NCBI RefSeq assembly: GCF_964355755.1
Contig: NC_092674.1
Location: forward strand, 21,974,001 to 22,038,000
Direction: 5' to 3'
Source: Antedon mediterranea
Taxonomy: Eukaryota; Echinodermata; Crinoidea; Comatulida; Antedonidae
DNA: 64,000 nt
How positions within the stretch are numbered: position 1 is the first letter of the stretch; each line of letters opens with the position of its first letter. The position numbers and the translations under genes were made by a program. Positions 1 to 12,248 of this stretch are shown in pieces. The notes beneath the pieces are model-generated. The model ran no database searches, was not told the DNA's origin, and saw only the letters and a program-made list of their open reading frames with translations.

Positions 1-2
1 TC

Positions 3-798
3 AGACTTGGTGAGCTTCTAGATGAGCGACACATTTCTCACAGCTGCTACGAGCAACCAGAGTAAGTTTAATCCAATATCATTCATTCATAGGCCTACTT
101 ATACAGTGTACTTATTGAATAACATACTAGTTAGCAATTCAACCAAACTGACTGTATCAATATCGCGATTTTGCTTGAGAATTACACTGAGTAAAATTAT
201 ATATGGATATGAAGCTTTTTTTTCCGTCCCCCTTTTATTACAACTGGAAATTAAAGCTTGCATTTATGACAATTAAGTTGTTAAGCACATTCGTACGTTT
301 CTCTCATTCGTATGTTACACAAAGATTGTTATCGTGTTAAAGGTAGTTAAAAAACAAAAGATACAAATGAGATTATTTATTTCAAAGTTTCATTGTTCTT
401 CATTTACAATTTAAGGAAAAGGTAATACAAATATATAAATAAAAAACATTGCAATAAAGAAGACGATAAACAGTGATACTTTTTCGTGTTCGGCGGGTAG
501 AGTATAAACCCAGGGGGGGGGGGGGATGGGGTATAATATCCTCTCTAGATTCGAAACTAGAATAATCAAGTAACGTACGTCTATAATATGTGACAGTCCT
601 CATCAATGTCGTCGGTAAACGCAAATCGTATTTATGCAAGCATGACTCGAAATTTATTTCACCTGAGTCGTTACCACAAACATCAATTTTACAAACTATT
701 TATGCCTATTGTTGGTTTTTATTGCAGAGCTGTTATGCATGTGCTTTGTGCGGATGAACCGGACCACGCAGACTGCCAGTTTAAAGTGCGGTCAGGAG
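3..798 (+). CDS. Unrecognised gene, two internal exons (partial)
   Basis: Two consecutive exons of a gene that enters from the left. The first runs from the window edge to 61 and is followed by a consensus donor (gtaagt). The second is 728-798, between a pyrimidine-rich 'ttattgcag' acceptor and a gtactt donor. Read in frame from base 3, they join without a stop and give about 43 residues, including the cysteine- and acid-rich stretch HVLCADEPDHADC. A second frame, starting at an ATG at 22, is also open across the same junction, so the frame is not certain. I prefer the base-3 frame for its composition. I do not recognise the family, and I found no convincing next exon before the LINE remains at 3.4 kb. 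Confidence 0.4.
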
Positions 799-2105
799 GT
801 ACTTCAGCTTTATGGTTTTCTTCTTCGCGGCAGACAACCTATCTATATTGTTGTTTCTATTTCCTAACATTTTTTGCGTACTGGAGATTGACACACTTTC
901 CTTAATTATAATTTATAAACTGTTACTTTTTGTAAAATTGACCTAATGCTTTTCATGCATTGATTGTAATGTTGGCTCAAATACCCATTTCACACAAGAT
1001 TTTGATAATTACTGTTATTATGAAAATCTGGATCTGCGCATGCTCCATGTTTCCATAAACTTGTTTTTACGCTATAGGGGGCAGTCTAAATTCGGTTTAA
1101 TGCATCCGCATTCCATGGAGAGACACAGAGTCCAGGGAAAATTATCTACATCATTCTCATTTTCCTAGCGTACGCATAATTTACTGTAATTTTGCTCAAA
1201 ATTAGCAACTGACGAACCTATAATACAGCAGTCTAGTTCTCATTGTGCTGACAATCCTGACATACTCAGTAAATAGGCCTGGCTAGACTCAACTAGCCTA
1301 GCAGATTCCACATGCTGGGCCTGTTATAATTTTATTTTGTAAAATGTATTCACCCTAGTTGGTCTTCATCGTGGCTATTTATGTGATCGCATCGATTAAT
1401 CGACGATTAGCAAATTATATCTGTAGGACATATACTAGCAGTTTAATTTGATGTTTACAATGTGTGTGTGTGTGTGAAAAATAATTAAACAAACCTATGG
1501 CCTAACCGTATGTTGTAGGCATAGGTTTATAAGTGTAGTGAATATTGAATATACTTATAATGTAGTATTCAAAAGTAAGGTGTTTTGACGATTTTACTGC
1601 ATCAAGTAAGACTTAGATTATAAAATAATTACACTTTATATTTATATGTAGTGAGTAGTAGTATGTGTAGAGTAGTTAAGTAGTTTAAAAGTAGGCATTC
1701 TACTCGTCTGGTACAATAAAACAGTGATGCTTTAGTACACTTTAAATAGGCTAGAAAATAATAGTAGTACTAAAAATAATCAATGCATTTTAAACTATAT
1801 TTATGTCTATGTTTATGACGATTATTTTAAATTAAGAAATTTTGTTTTGTAAATTACTTGTGACGATTTCTATTGAAAAAAAACCTGTTTTCAATTAAAA
1901 GATGAATAAAATAAAAATTGAGTGAAATAGACGAATATGAAAATATTACGGCTTTCCATGTATTCAGTACATACCATGTTTTCTGTAGTGGAAAAAGACA
2001 GTCAAACAGTATCAGGTATTTTCTAAACTGTGCATAATTATTAGCATCCAATTGAACCGTGGATGTGCACTATTTTTCCTCTCCCAAGTCTCCAGCACAA
2101 ATTGC
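799..2105. other. AT-rich sequence without a supported gene
   Basis: No convincing exon was found. The stretch has a short (TG)n run near 1460-1475 and several 'taggcct' words. The small open frames lack coding character or splice partners. It may be an intron or the 3' flank of the gene at the window start. Confidence 0.5.
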
Positions 2106-2202
2106 TAAAGATGTATTGTCCCCCAAAAACATGACATTAAAATGACATATTAAAAAAAAATTATTAAGAATTATGTTTTCATGGGGGACAATACATATTT
2201 AA
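2106..2202. mobile_element. Short MITE, 'GATGTATTGTCCCCC' family
   Basis: The ends are inverted: GATGTATTGTCCCCC on the left and GGGGGACAATACAT on the right, enclosing about 60 AT-rich bases with no coding capacity. The same termini bound a longer element at 44,677-45,028, so this is a family and not a chance palindrome. The short copy is probably an internally deleted derivative. Confidence 0.7.
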
Positions 2203-3375
2203 TGCATTATGGTATTGTACAGACTATCGACGATTTTGAAATAATTTGTTGTGCCAGACCAAATTCATATTTCATAATAACACAGAATTACAGAAATTTA
2301 ACACACATAACAAGCGAGTGTACATTATATTAAATTTATAAAGTAGGCCTACATAATATCTTTAATGCAATGCATTATTTTGATTATATTATACTTATAA
2401 TAATTTGTAATAGGCCTATTATATATCACTAGTCAAATTATTGGAAGCATGAAATACAAAACCAATGTCATTCACCCCGACTTCGTGCATAACTTTATAA
2501 TTGCTTCCTTGTAGGCCTACTGTTTTTTAACTTTTCAATATCCTTTGATGTGGTTGATTCTTTAATATGTTTTTAATAACAATTTTTTTTATATTTAGAT
2601 TTATTTTATTTTTTTATGAATAATACCAATATACTCCAGATATGAATAATTATTATTAATATTTGTTTATTCTATTTATTTATAAAATCAGTAAAATTCT
2701 ATCGCTTATGCCAATAATGCACCAATGCTTTACAACAATTTCTACAGTAGGCCTATATCTAAAATAATGAAACAACGTGACGTGTCATTTATTTCGGGTG
2801 AATGATTAGTTTGTTTTGTACCTTTTGTTACTCAAATCCGTGGAAGCTGTTACCTAAGCTTTTCTTTGTTTCAAGAAAACAATAGACTGGTATTGATATA
2901 ATATTCCTACTGCTGCTGTACCAACGTAAAACTGATTAGCAGGTTATGACGAAGAATGAACCGACATACACCGTGTACACACATGTTTTCCAAATACGTT
3001 TAAGATATTTGACTAAAAGAAATTCACGTCGTTATTCTTTATTTCATTCCATCATCGCCACTAACAGGCTGGTTAAAATATAATATTACAGGTTAAATAA
3101 GTAAAATAATAGAACGGAAAAATATATAGAGAAACTCCAATAAGCAGGTTTGCGTGCATTGCAACGTGGAAATAATAATGAATGAATTAACACGTTAATA
3201 TTTTATATCTGATAAATACCAGAATATTTTCGTATTGCCATTCCGACATCCATAAGCTTACATTAGACGTCAGCTCTAGGACGTTTTTCTCTCATCCTGA
3301 GAGTATCATAGTGAAATTCGGCATATAGTGCGCTATGTATACGAATATATTGCATTCAATACACGGATGCACCTT
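2203..3375. other. AT-rich intergenic or intronic stretch
   Basis: No open frame of note, no RNA gene and no repeat that I could pair with another place in the window. There are several 'taggcctac' words and homopolymer runs. Confidence 0.5.
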
Positions 3376-3554
3376 CTATTTTATTTTATTTTTTATTTCT
3401 TTATTCGAATTCACAAAAAAACACTACGTATAAAAAACAAAGAGTGAATTCAGGGTAACACAAAAAAGTAACCAAAGGTCAAACTTATTTCCATTGTGGC
3501 CCTTAAGGATGAAAAAACCTAAGAATAAACATTTACAATAAACAAAAACACAAG

Positions 3555-3593
<39 letters not shown>

Positions 3594-3864
3594 TTATAAT
3601 CTTTCAAGCATAACCTCTTTGAGATGTTTCCTGATATTTCTTTTGAATTGATTGATGGTTTCTGAACACTGTATCAATTTTTGCAGGTGATTCCATGACG
3701 TTATTGCCGTGTTAACAAAGGTTAGTTTGGGAGTGGTTACCTAAGGTCTATAAATTGATTGAGTTACAAATCTAGTAGTGTACTGGTGAATAACATTTGC
3801 TCTACTAATTCCACTCATAAACGTAGGGCTTATTCCATTATTAATGCGATACATGTGACTAAGT
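3376..3864 (-). mobile_element. 3' end of a non-LTR retrotransposon (fragment)
   Basis: On the minus strand, about 3600-3735 encodes the end of a reverse transcriptase ORF, with words such as NTAITSWNHL and QFKRNIRKHLKE that are typical of LINE ORF2 C-termini. A short 3' UTR follows, with a (TA)n run at 3561-3590 and an A-rich, AATAAAG-like tail near 3380-3410. It ends where the A-rich tail of the next LINE begins (3865), so the two are adjacent or nested. The exact clade cannot be fixed. Confidence 0.65.
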
Positions 3865-5026
3865 TTTATTTTTTATTTTATTTTTTATTTTATTCAATCA
3901 AAACCAACAGCGATAAATACCGCCACTAACAGGTTTGAAACATAAAACAATACAACATCAAAAACGGTTAACAATAAAATACAGATAAAATAGATATATA
4001 TATATATAAAACATAGATTGGCATGCCATAAACAATTTCAATTAAAACAGGTTATGCAGGCTGTTCAAGAAGTGAACACATCATCGTCCTCTTAAAATAA
4101 CCAAGTCTATCATTAAAAATATCGATATGATTGCTATTTAGATTATTAAATGTATAAGGTAGTCTATGAAAAAGTCCCCTCTTAGTACAGTCGACACGGC
4201 TAAAAGGAATATGCAATAAATGTCTATTTCGTGTACGACCAGGAACATTTAAACTAAATAGTGAAATTAATGAACAGTCATATTTAGAATTTAAAATATT
4301 ATATAAAAAAACCATATCAGATATCGTTCGACGATTGCTGACAGAATCAATGGAAAAGGCAAAATTAACACAGTTATAAGACAGGAATCGAACAAACTTC
4401 CGTTGAACAGTGTCGATTCGACGGGCCTGACATGGAGAAATTGAATTGAAAATTGCGGAACAATATTCAAGGTGAGGACGTATAATAGATTTGTATAAAG
4501 ATAAAAGTGCCCTGCCGTCGTTCATAAACCTACAATTTCTCCATATTAAGCCCATCATTCTATTAGCTTTTGACAACACATGATTAATATGTGAACAAAA
4601 ATTTAATTTACTATCAATAAAAATACCTAAATCTTTCCATACATAAACCATCTCAAGATCATGTCCACTCAGATTATAATTGAAGAGCACAGGCCTTTTT
4701 TTAAGTGTTATAGATAAATATTTGCATTTATTAGCATTAAGTTTTATCCCCCACTTCTCCGTCCATTCCACGAGACCATCCAGATCCTCCTGAAGTGAAA
4801 AAGCATCCTGTGGAGTGGTAATCACTTTAAACAATTTCAGATCGTCAGCAAATAAAAGAGACTCGGAATGATTAAATTTTAAAGGAAGATCGTTGATAAA
4901 TAAATTAAACAAAAGCGGGCCCAGGATCGAGCCCTGCGGAACGCCCGATAACACAGGGAGCCAATCAGATGTCTCTCCCCCAATGACAACACGCTGTTGT
5001 CTATTAAATTCAGTTAATGTATTCAA
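3865..5026 (-). mobile_element. 5'-truncated LINE with reverse transcriptase ORF
   Basis: A minus-strand open frame (stop at 4052) encodes about 320 residues of a LINE reverse transcriptase. The motifs, in order, are SGVPQGSILGPLLF, the catalytic box FADD, and the distal RPHLEYCSAIF and DTVQRKFVRFL blocks. The endonuclease and the RT amino-terminal part are missing, so the copy is 5'-truncated and dead. The 3' UTR ends in a (TTTTA)n-type tail at 3865-3900. The motif set fits the Jockey/CR1/I group; I do not assign a clade. The sequence at its truncated end (5006-5036) is repeated at 5279-5309. Confidence 0.85.
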
Positions 5027-5036
5027 TGTAAAACTT

Positions 5037-5577
5037 CAGTTTGTTTAATTCATTATCCCCAATGTGCTCCCTTGGTTCAAGACCAAGAAATACATTTATT
5101 TGTTTTTACAGAATTTAAATTGACCATTTCTTCAAATTACAATTTATATATATAATGTACCTGTATATACTCTAACTTCATCAATTTAAGTCATTATTTT
5201 AGTCTAAATTATAATTACTATACCTACAACACGAGAAATAGCCAAAATACATTTAGAAAACCTTATCCTTACTGCACAAAATTCAGTTAATGTATTCAAT
5301 GTAAAACTTTATTACTACTTCTACGTTAAATCATGATATCTAACCAAAACAGCAACATCTAGTTTTAACAGTATTGTAATTGTTCTGGAAGGGGTTCGAT
5401 GAACAATTATTTCAACAAAAATTATATCAATTGTCAATACATGTTATATGCATAATGCACAAGTATAATGCATAATGTTTGCGTTTCGCACATTCATCAC
5501 ATCAAGTCTATTAAATACTGTAATATTTTTTATTCATTTGTAGGTTTAGTATCCGTCATCATTATTGGTAATTTATT
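5037..5577. other. Non-coding stretch between LINE and MITE
   Basis: No gene seen. It contains the second copy (5279-5309) of a 31-bp sequence that also lies at the truncated end of the neighbouring LINE. Confidence 0.5.
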
Positions 5578-6076
5578 AAGCTTGGTTCCCACTAGCGACG
5601 CAACACAAGGACGTAACGCAACGCAAGTGAATTGACCAATCACAAGCGATGGCTTATTCGCTTGTGATTGCTAACTAACTTGAGTGAGTGAGTGGCCGAG
5701 CGGTTAAGACAGTGGAACCGTAATTACGTAGCCATAACATCGGCAGGGGTTCGAGGCTCACTCACTCAATGGTTCTGGTGGTAGAACGAGTCTTCTCGGA
5801 TAACGACTATAAACCGTAGGTCCAGTGTACACATCTAGCTCGTGTACACTTTAAAGAACTTAGTACATCTTTCGAGACGAGTAGGGGGTTACCCCGGTGT
5901 ATTAGTACATCACAGCCACTGATCACCAACTGGGCCCTCTGGGAGACCAGTCTTTGACTGAAGAGGTCACCCAGTATAAATATAAATTTCACCTGTCTAT
6001 AACTTCTCCTGTCATTGGTTAAAACGCTTGCGTTGCGTTTACGTCCTTGCGTTACGTTTTAGTGGGAACCAAGCTT
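5578..6076. mobile_element. Foldback MITE ('GGTTCCCACTAG' family) interrupted by a SINE
   Basis: The left end AAGCTTGGTTCCCACTAG and the right end, its complement in ..TTAGTGGGAACCAAGCTT, are inverted. They are followed inward by matching blocks around GACGCAA, GGACGTAACGCAACGC and a CCAATCACAAGCG box. The two arms are separated by the SINE at 5682-6000. Uninterrupted relatives occur at 27,147-27,292, 19,508-19,620 and 55,419-55,496, and partial ones at 20,281-20,326 and 62,370-62,440. The right arm is copied again in the tandem duplication (about 6640-6687). Confidence 0.8.
5682..6000 (+). mobile_element. tRNA-derived SINE with intact pol III head
   Basis: Bases 5682-5768 look like a class II (Ser/Leu-type) tRNA. 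There is an acceptor stem of GTGAGTGA against TCACTCAC, an A box TGGCCGAGCGG and a B box GGGTTCGAGGC. An unrelated body follows, beginning GGTTCTGGTGGTAGAAC. The body recurs without the head at about 6380-6610 and 6990-7240, inside the tandem duplication, and diverged at 15,425-15,590, which defines a dispersed family. Minus-strand open frames of 61 codons across the body are identical in the two duplicated units and are not genes. Confidence 0.75.
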
Positions 6077-7290
6077 TAGTATACACAAGCAATATTAATT
6101 GATTTACTTTAGCATCATCCTATTGTTATCTATGTAAATCTGCTCAACTTAGCGTACAAAAATTGAACACCAATCAGATATTCGGTAGCTGTGATTGGAA
6201 TTACAATACCACCGCAACCCAGTTCAGTGCCGTATGTGCACATGCGACTCTGTAGAACTTCACTGTTTTTATTTATGATATTCTTTAACAAAAATGCAAA
6301 AAACAGTGGTAAGTAGGCCTACACATTGTATACATTTATAGACTTTAACATCGGCAGGGGTTCGAGGCTCACTCACTCCATGGTTCTGGTGGTAGAACGA
6401 GTCTTCTCGGATAACGACTATAAACCGTAGGTCCAGTGTACACATCTAGCTCGTGTACACTTTAAAGAACTTAGTACATCTTTCGAGACGAGTAGGGGGT
6501 TACCCCGGTGTATTAGTACATCACAGCCACTGATCACCAACTGGGCCCTCTGGGAGACCAGTCTTTGACTGAAGAGGTCACCCAGTATAAATATAAATTT
6601 CACCTGTCTATAACTTCTCCTGTCATTGGTTAAAACGCTTGCGTTGCGTTTACGTCCTTGCGTTACGTTTTAGTGGGAACCAAGCTTTAGTATACACAAG
6701 CAATATTAATTGATTTACTTTAGCATCATCCTATTGTTATCTATGTAAATCTGCTCAACTTAGCGTACAAAAATTGAACACCAATCAGATATTCGGTAGC
6801 TGTGATTGGAATTACAATACCACCGCAACCCAGTTCAGTGCCGTATGTGCACATGCGACTCTGTAGAACTTCACTGTTTTTATTTATGATATTCTTTAAC
6901 AAAAATGCAAAAAACAGTGGTAAGTAGGCCTACACATTGTATACATTTATAGACTTTAACATCGGCAGGGGTTCGAGGCTCACTCACTCCATGGTTCTGG
7001 TGGTAGAACGAGTCTTCTCGGATAAGGACTATAAACCGTAGGTCCAGTCTACACATCTAGCTCGTGTGTACACTTTAAAGAACCTAGTACATCTTTCGAG
7101 ACGAGTAGGGGGTTACCCCGGTGTATTAGTGCATCACAGCCACTGATCACCAACTGGACCCTCTGGGAGACTAGTCTTTGACTGAAGAGGTTACCCAGTA
7201 TAAATATAAATTTCAATTCAATCACCTGTCTATAACTTCGCTTGTCATTGGTTAAAACGCTTGCGTTGCGTTTACGTCCTTGCGTTACGC
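5736..7290 (+). repeat. 611-bp tandem duplication (2.5 copies) carrying a first exon
   Basis: The block starting 'aacatcggcaggggttcgag' occurs at 5736, 6347 and 6958, exactly 611 bases apart. Copies one and two look identical over most of their length; the third is more diverged and stops near 7290. Each full unit holds the 3' part of the SINE, the right arm of the MITE, and a short segment ending in the exon ATGCAAAAAACAGTG plus a gtaagt donor (6294-6308 and 6905-6919). That segment appears to be the promoter/5' UTR and first coding exon of sulfotransferase gene A, so the gene has two alternative first exons. Confidence 0.85.
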
Positions 7291-10200
7291 TCTAGACTTT
7301 AAAATATCTATATTATTTTTTTTATAAATAATATTAAATTTAGTTTAAGTCTATACTGGTGTAATGTGTTTTGTACATTTAACCGAGAGCGAGAGTTCGG
7401 TCGGTCGTTTTTGCGTCTACTACGTATTTGCTTTGCGTCTCTGTAGGAAACATAGACGTTCCATGTGGGAACCAACACCCTTTAATTCGTACTTTTACAC
7501 ATTTTAGCACATACAATTATTATATTCTTGCGGTGTAACGACTTGTTCTTTCCACCATTGTACATGTATGTTGAGATGAATAGTCCTACCATACATCATT
7601 TTTTATATCACACCTCGTTTTATTTTGGTTTTAAACGTATACCGTAAATCTCTGTCTACACTATAACACATAACAAGTGTGATATGCCAAATATGGTAGT
7701 TATTAGACGTCATCGTGTCCATTTATGGGCACATCACACTTTTTCTGTCAAATTACTTTGATAGTGTAGACACAGCTTAAGGTAGCCTACAGTACATCGA
7801 ATAAGTGACTCAATCAATTTTTTAAGGTAACAGGTGTTCGTGGGTTTTTTAGGTGATAATCACCAATTAGTTACAATTTTGATTTAATATTTTATTTATA
7901 TTATTTCTTTCCCTTTTTTTCAGGTAAAATCAATATTTGCATCAGCATGTCTTATCACCTTGAGTATATTTTATGCCTTCGATCTCAGAAAGGCAATTTC
8001 TGAGCCCAGTTTATTTTTATCTAATACATTTTATCCGTCACAAGGTCGACAGAATGAACCAAATGAAACAGCCATATTATCTATATCTACCTTCACTCTA
8101 TCTTCTACCGTTACGTTACCAACTCTTATGGGGTCGAGTTTATCGTCAAAGGCATCCATTTCGTCACCAATATCGCAGCGAAATCAAGATGGAAAACGTA
8201 TCTTGGATTTAGATATTTCTGATAGCTTAAAAAAGTGTATTGGAAACGAGGTATGTTTATATAGTACCGATTTTATTTCTACGTTTGTTTAACTGCAAAT
8301 AACGCTTTACAGATCGGTATAGACGTAAATATAACAAACGTATCTTAATATTGTAGTAGGTAATTGTAGTATTATATAATACGCTCCTAAATTTAAATTA
8401 ATGAAATCTCTTAACTTTGGTATAAGTATAATTATGTTTTATTGAGGGATATCAATGTAACTTGTAGATTTCAATTATTGTTATTATAGGTTCTTGAATC
8501 AGTACCCCAGGTATTCAATTCGACATTCAAGAATCCATGTTGGATAAACGATCAAAATAATCTTCGATGCCTCCCTTATTTTTATCTTGCTGGGACGCCG
8601 AAATCTGGAACGTCAGACTTGCTTAGTAAAATAAATTCGCACCCAGACGTCATGCCGACTACCAAAGAATTACAGTGGTGGACTAGAGTCCGATTTAGTA
8701 AGTAATTACCTTGAAGTCTTTTTTGTCTTATATCTTCGTTTTGAGAAGTAAAACAGTTATTTTTTTATATCGTTTTTCCTTAGAATATCGTTCTTTAGCA
8801 TGGTATTTGAATAAGCAATATTCATTAGTTCAGGAATTAACCAATGGAAATCAATATACAGCCGAACATTTCGTTATAGGTAGGTAGCAATTAAACATTT
8901 TTTTGCCAGCGTTTTTACTGTACAATGGTTAATGAATTTGCCAAATTGATTTACGAAAACTTAATTTATTTTATTTTATTTCAACTTTATTTACAGACGT
9001 TAACTCTTCCAGCCGAACCACCCACGGCTGATATTCAGGAGGCCCCTTTTAAACCAATGTAGTTGTAAACATATTGTTTTTAAAATGAAATTAATATTTG
9101 TTCTCCGAAATTTAGAATATAAAAATAAATAAATAAGATAATGCAAAAGTCCACCTTAAATGTCATATACTTGTTTAAAGTGTAGACCAACGTAGACGCT
9201 CTTATAAAGTTTCAATTAAACGTTAAATGAAAACCTTTTTTATTTCATTATTGTAAGTTTCAGCAACGATGACAACCTTATTATTCGCATCTGACAAATT
9301 CCATTAAAAAGTGGTAATACTTTGCTCAATGAATGTATAAACCATCGTCAATTTGGAAAGACTAGTCATCTTCTTAAGAATTCGTTGTCTTATTTTACTT
9401 TAAGTATTGTTCAGTAAAGTAAATACATTATATGCCTATATTGATTCGTTTCACTTTGATGTTATTTATTCTTAAATTTATTATTCTTATAATTATGCTG
9501 TCTGGACCCCTCCTAAAGATTTGCTTTGTTTAATGGTATTATTATAGGATTTGAAAGTTTATTTAAGGAATATATTTATTTTGTAATTGAATTGAATCAG
9601 AAATCAATTAGTTTTTTTTCTTCTAATAGGCGATGGTTCAGCTTCGACATTGTGGGATAATTATCATTTCGCAGAAAAATTCGGTAGTCTTGAACATTTA
9701 GGCTGTGACGTTTTACGAGTTGTACAACCAGATGTTAAAATTATTGGTATATTTAGAAATCCTGCGGACAGGTACTTTAATTTAATTATTTATACTAGTA
9801 CAGTGGGACTACATGTAATTTTGGTCTAAACAATTACCTAGAAACTAACAACAAATGTTAGAGAATCTAATGTGTTAATAATGTTTTTATTTTTTTAGAA
9901 TTGCTATTCAAGTTGTAAAACTACACATTTAAAATTAGAAAAACTTAAAATAGAAACATCTGCAATTATAAGTAACTTCAGATAAACTCTAATGAGAGAA
10001 CTTTATGATTTAGGCCTACAAGGTGATTTGAATAGTCATCACACTAATTATTTGTTTCTATTTTTTTCTTACAAGATTATATTCAGGTTATAAATTCTTC
10101 AAGCGGAGAAATAAAAAGTCACCAGAGGAGTTTCATTCGGGCGTTTTAAGTTCCATCAAGACATTCAACGAATGTCTTAAGAATAATGACAACAAAACAT

Positions 10201-11008
10201 GTACATATACATACCGTGGAGAACTGGTATATAACATTTATTTTGTTTATTTATTTAAGTTTAGAGGATGGGATAGGTCACAAGTAAGCGTCATGATAGG
10301 ACCGCTATAATAAAGAAGAAATTATCCTACACTGTCTACTGTAAACCAAATCAAAATATAATCGCTATATGAAAATTTAAAAAAACGACGAGCAACGGAA
10401 ATGTAAACAATTTAATAACAACAGGATATTATATTGATGTTGTTATTTTCTGTATTATTATGTATAGAGACTCAATGTTGGTGTTTACAATATATTTGTT
10501 CGTGATTGGATAAAATGCTTTCCTCGTCATCAAATGTACTTTCTCAGAACCGATGAGTGGAGAAATTGTACATCAGAACTCCCAAAGATATATCATTTCC
10601 TAGAACTTAGTAAGTAGTTGTTGGATTATCATTTTGTAAATTATTTTGAGCTATTTAAAACTATGTACAGTATACATAAATTAGACTAATAAGAAACATT
10701 TATTTAATAAGATTCATTTTTTGTCAAAGTGAATAACTATTATCTGACATTATTATGAAAATAAATTAAACCAATATGTTTTTCAGGTTAAAAACTTATC
10801 TTTGAAATTACATTTTTTTTACACAGATCCTCTGTCAGACGATCAAATTTTGTCGATATGTAGTGAACAACAAAGGAATACGAATGCTGCCAAGAAAGTC
10901 GGCCCCATGTTGTCAAAAACACGTTTACTATTGAATGAATTTTATAGACCTTTTATGGAAGACCTAGCCGAGGTACTTGGAGACACAAGATATTCTTGGA
11001 ATTTATAA
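6905..11008 (+). CDS. CHST15-like Golgi carbohydrate sulfotransferase, gene A
   Basis: Exons: 6905-6919 (or its copy 6294-6308), 7924-8250, 8490-8697, 8784-8879, 9630-9771, 10076-10226, 10468-10609, 10827-11008. Every junction is GT-AG and in phase, giving 420 residues. It is a type II membrane protein: residues about 6-23 form a hydrophobic signal anchor (KSIFASACLITLSIFYAF), followed by a Ser/Thr-rich stem. The 5'-phosphosulfate-binding loop is GTPKSGTSDL (about 148-157) and the 3'-phosphate motif is IFRNPADR (about 256-263). These, and the RPFMEDLAEVLGD-type C-terminus, match the CHST15 (GalNAc4S-6-sulfotransferase) family, which uses PAPS to sulfate chondroitin-type glycans. It is shorter than human CHST15 (561 residues), mainly in the stem. 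The acceptor sugar cannot be told from sequence. A polyadenylation signal AATAAA lies at 11,274. Confidence 0.88.
7291..7920. mobile_element. Intron of gene A with a 'TGTCTACACTA' MITE
   Basis: The stretch from the end of the tandem duplication to exon 2 is intronic. At 7651-7778 it holds a copy of a MITE whose ends are TGTCTACACTAT and TTTGATAGTGTAGACA. Its interior words (GTGATATGCCAAATATGG, GGGCACATCACAC) recur in copies at about 18,472-18,599, 20,091-20,197 and 22,605-22,765. Confidence 0.65.
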
Positions 11009-12060
11009 AAATACAGCATTAACAACAATTTTGGCATACAACAAAGAATAATAACCGATCGACAAAATGTGTTAATCGATGATTAACGTCTGTCACAATA
11101 TATCAATTAACCGCTATCTCCAATGGTTGCTGTGCTATGCTCATTTACTTTATTTTGTAAAGTTTTCATTCATTCATTATCATTTTCAATGTGTTTAATA
11201 ATGTATGTCTTTTTGTAATCGATTATTTGAAAAATGATCAATTCAAATATAGGTCAAAACAAACCGAGAGTGAAATAAATATAAACTAATATTATTGTTG
11301 TTTTATTTAAAAACTTGGATAATTAATTATTCATGCTTATAATGATTATGCAATCGTCCCGGTCTAGGTATGTTATTGCTGTTATTCTATCAGAAGAAGA
11401 ACGGCATACAACTACTAAATACACAAAAGAGACAAGTACAAAATAGTAGAGAAGGTTATTGGAATTATTTTATTTATTCAAGTATATAAAAAAACATTAC
11501 AAAAAGCAGAACAAGTCTGAAATTATTACATTACAGAAAAAAATACAGAAAAATTTACAATATGCATAAAAAATAAATAAACTGTACATTAATCATCAAA
11601 ATTTATCCAGTAGAACAATATTGCAATGTCATGAAAAAATAGATAATTTCTTCATTAATTTTATCAGTACAAAGTATCATTAATTAGGTTCACTAGTATT
11701 TTAAATATATTTATCAAGGTTTTAATTTATTTTTAGCAATATATACAATAGTATTAATATAAATGTATTTATTTATTTACTTATAAGAATCCTATATAAC
11801 ATGCAGAATGTCCATCATGAAAAACAAATATTTATCAACAATATGGCAATGTCATAAAAAATAGATCATTTTTCATTCATTTTATCAGTACAAAGTATCA
11901 TTGATTAGGTTCACTAGTATTTTAAATATATTAATCAAGGTTTTAATTTATTTTTAGCAATATACAATAGTATTAATTTAAATGTATTTATTTATTTACT
12001 TATAAGAATCCTATATAAAATGCAGAATGTCCATCACGAAAAACAAATAAACATCAAAAA
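11009..12060. repeat. 3' flank of gene A with a 223-bp tandem repeat
   Basis: The first 270 bases are the 3' UTR of gene A. From about 11,600 a unit beginning near 'gcaatgtcat' is repeated with a 223-bp period (11,623 and 11,846), the second copy running to about 12,050. The units differ by scattered substitutions and small indels. No coding capacity. Confidence 0.75.
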
Positions 12061-12094
12061 GTTATTTAAAATATGAAAAAAAAAACAGCACATT

Positions 12095-12248
12095 TTATTG
12101 AGAGTTAAGCAGATCAACAATATAAGGTACAGCAGACCATTTATATCTGTCGGTTTTACATTTAGGCACTTCAAGATTTCCACCATTGGATCTAAGGTTT
12201 AATTTTCGCTTGGAGGGAGCATATCCCTGTGCAAAGCCATATTTAATC
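12095..12248 (-). mobile_element. LINE ORF C-terminal fragment
   Basis: On the minus strand this encodes about 50 residues ending at a stop (12,095-12,097), with the pattern CKTDRYKWSAVPYIVDLLN. I read it as the C-terminal end of a non-LTR retrotransposon ORF2, where a basic, Cys-containing 'TDRY' block before a short helix is common. Nothing upstream continues the frame, so it is a remnant. Confidence 0.45.

Noticed and set aside
5807-6603. Two identical 61-codon minus-strand frames
   Set aside because: They lie in the duplicated SINE body and have no codon or family signal.
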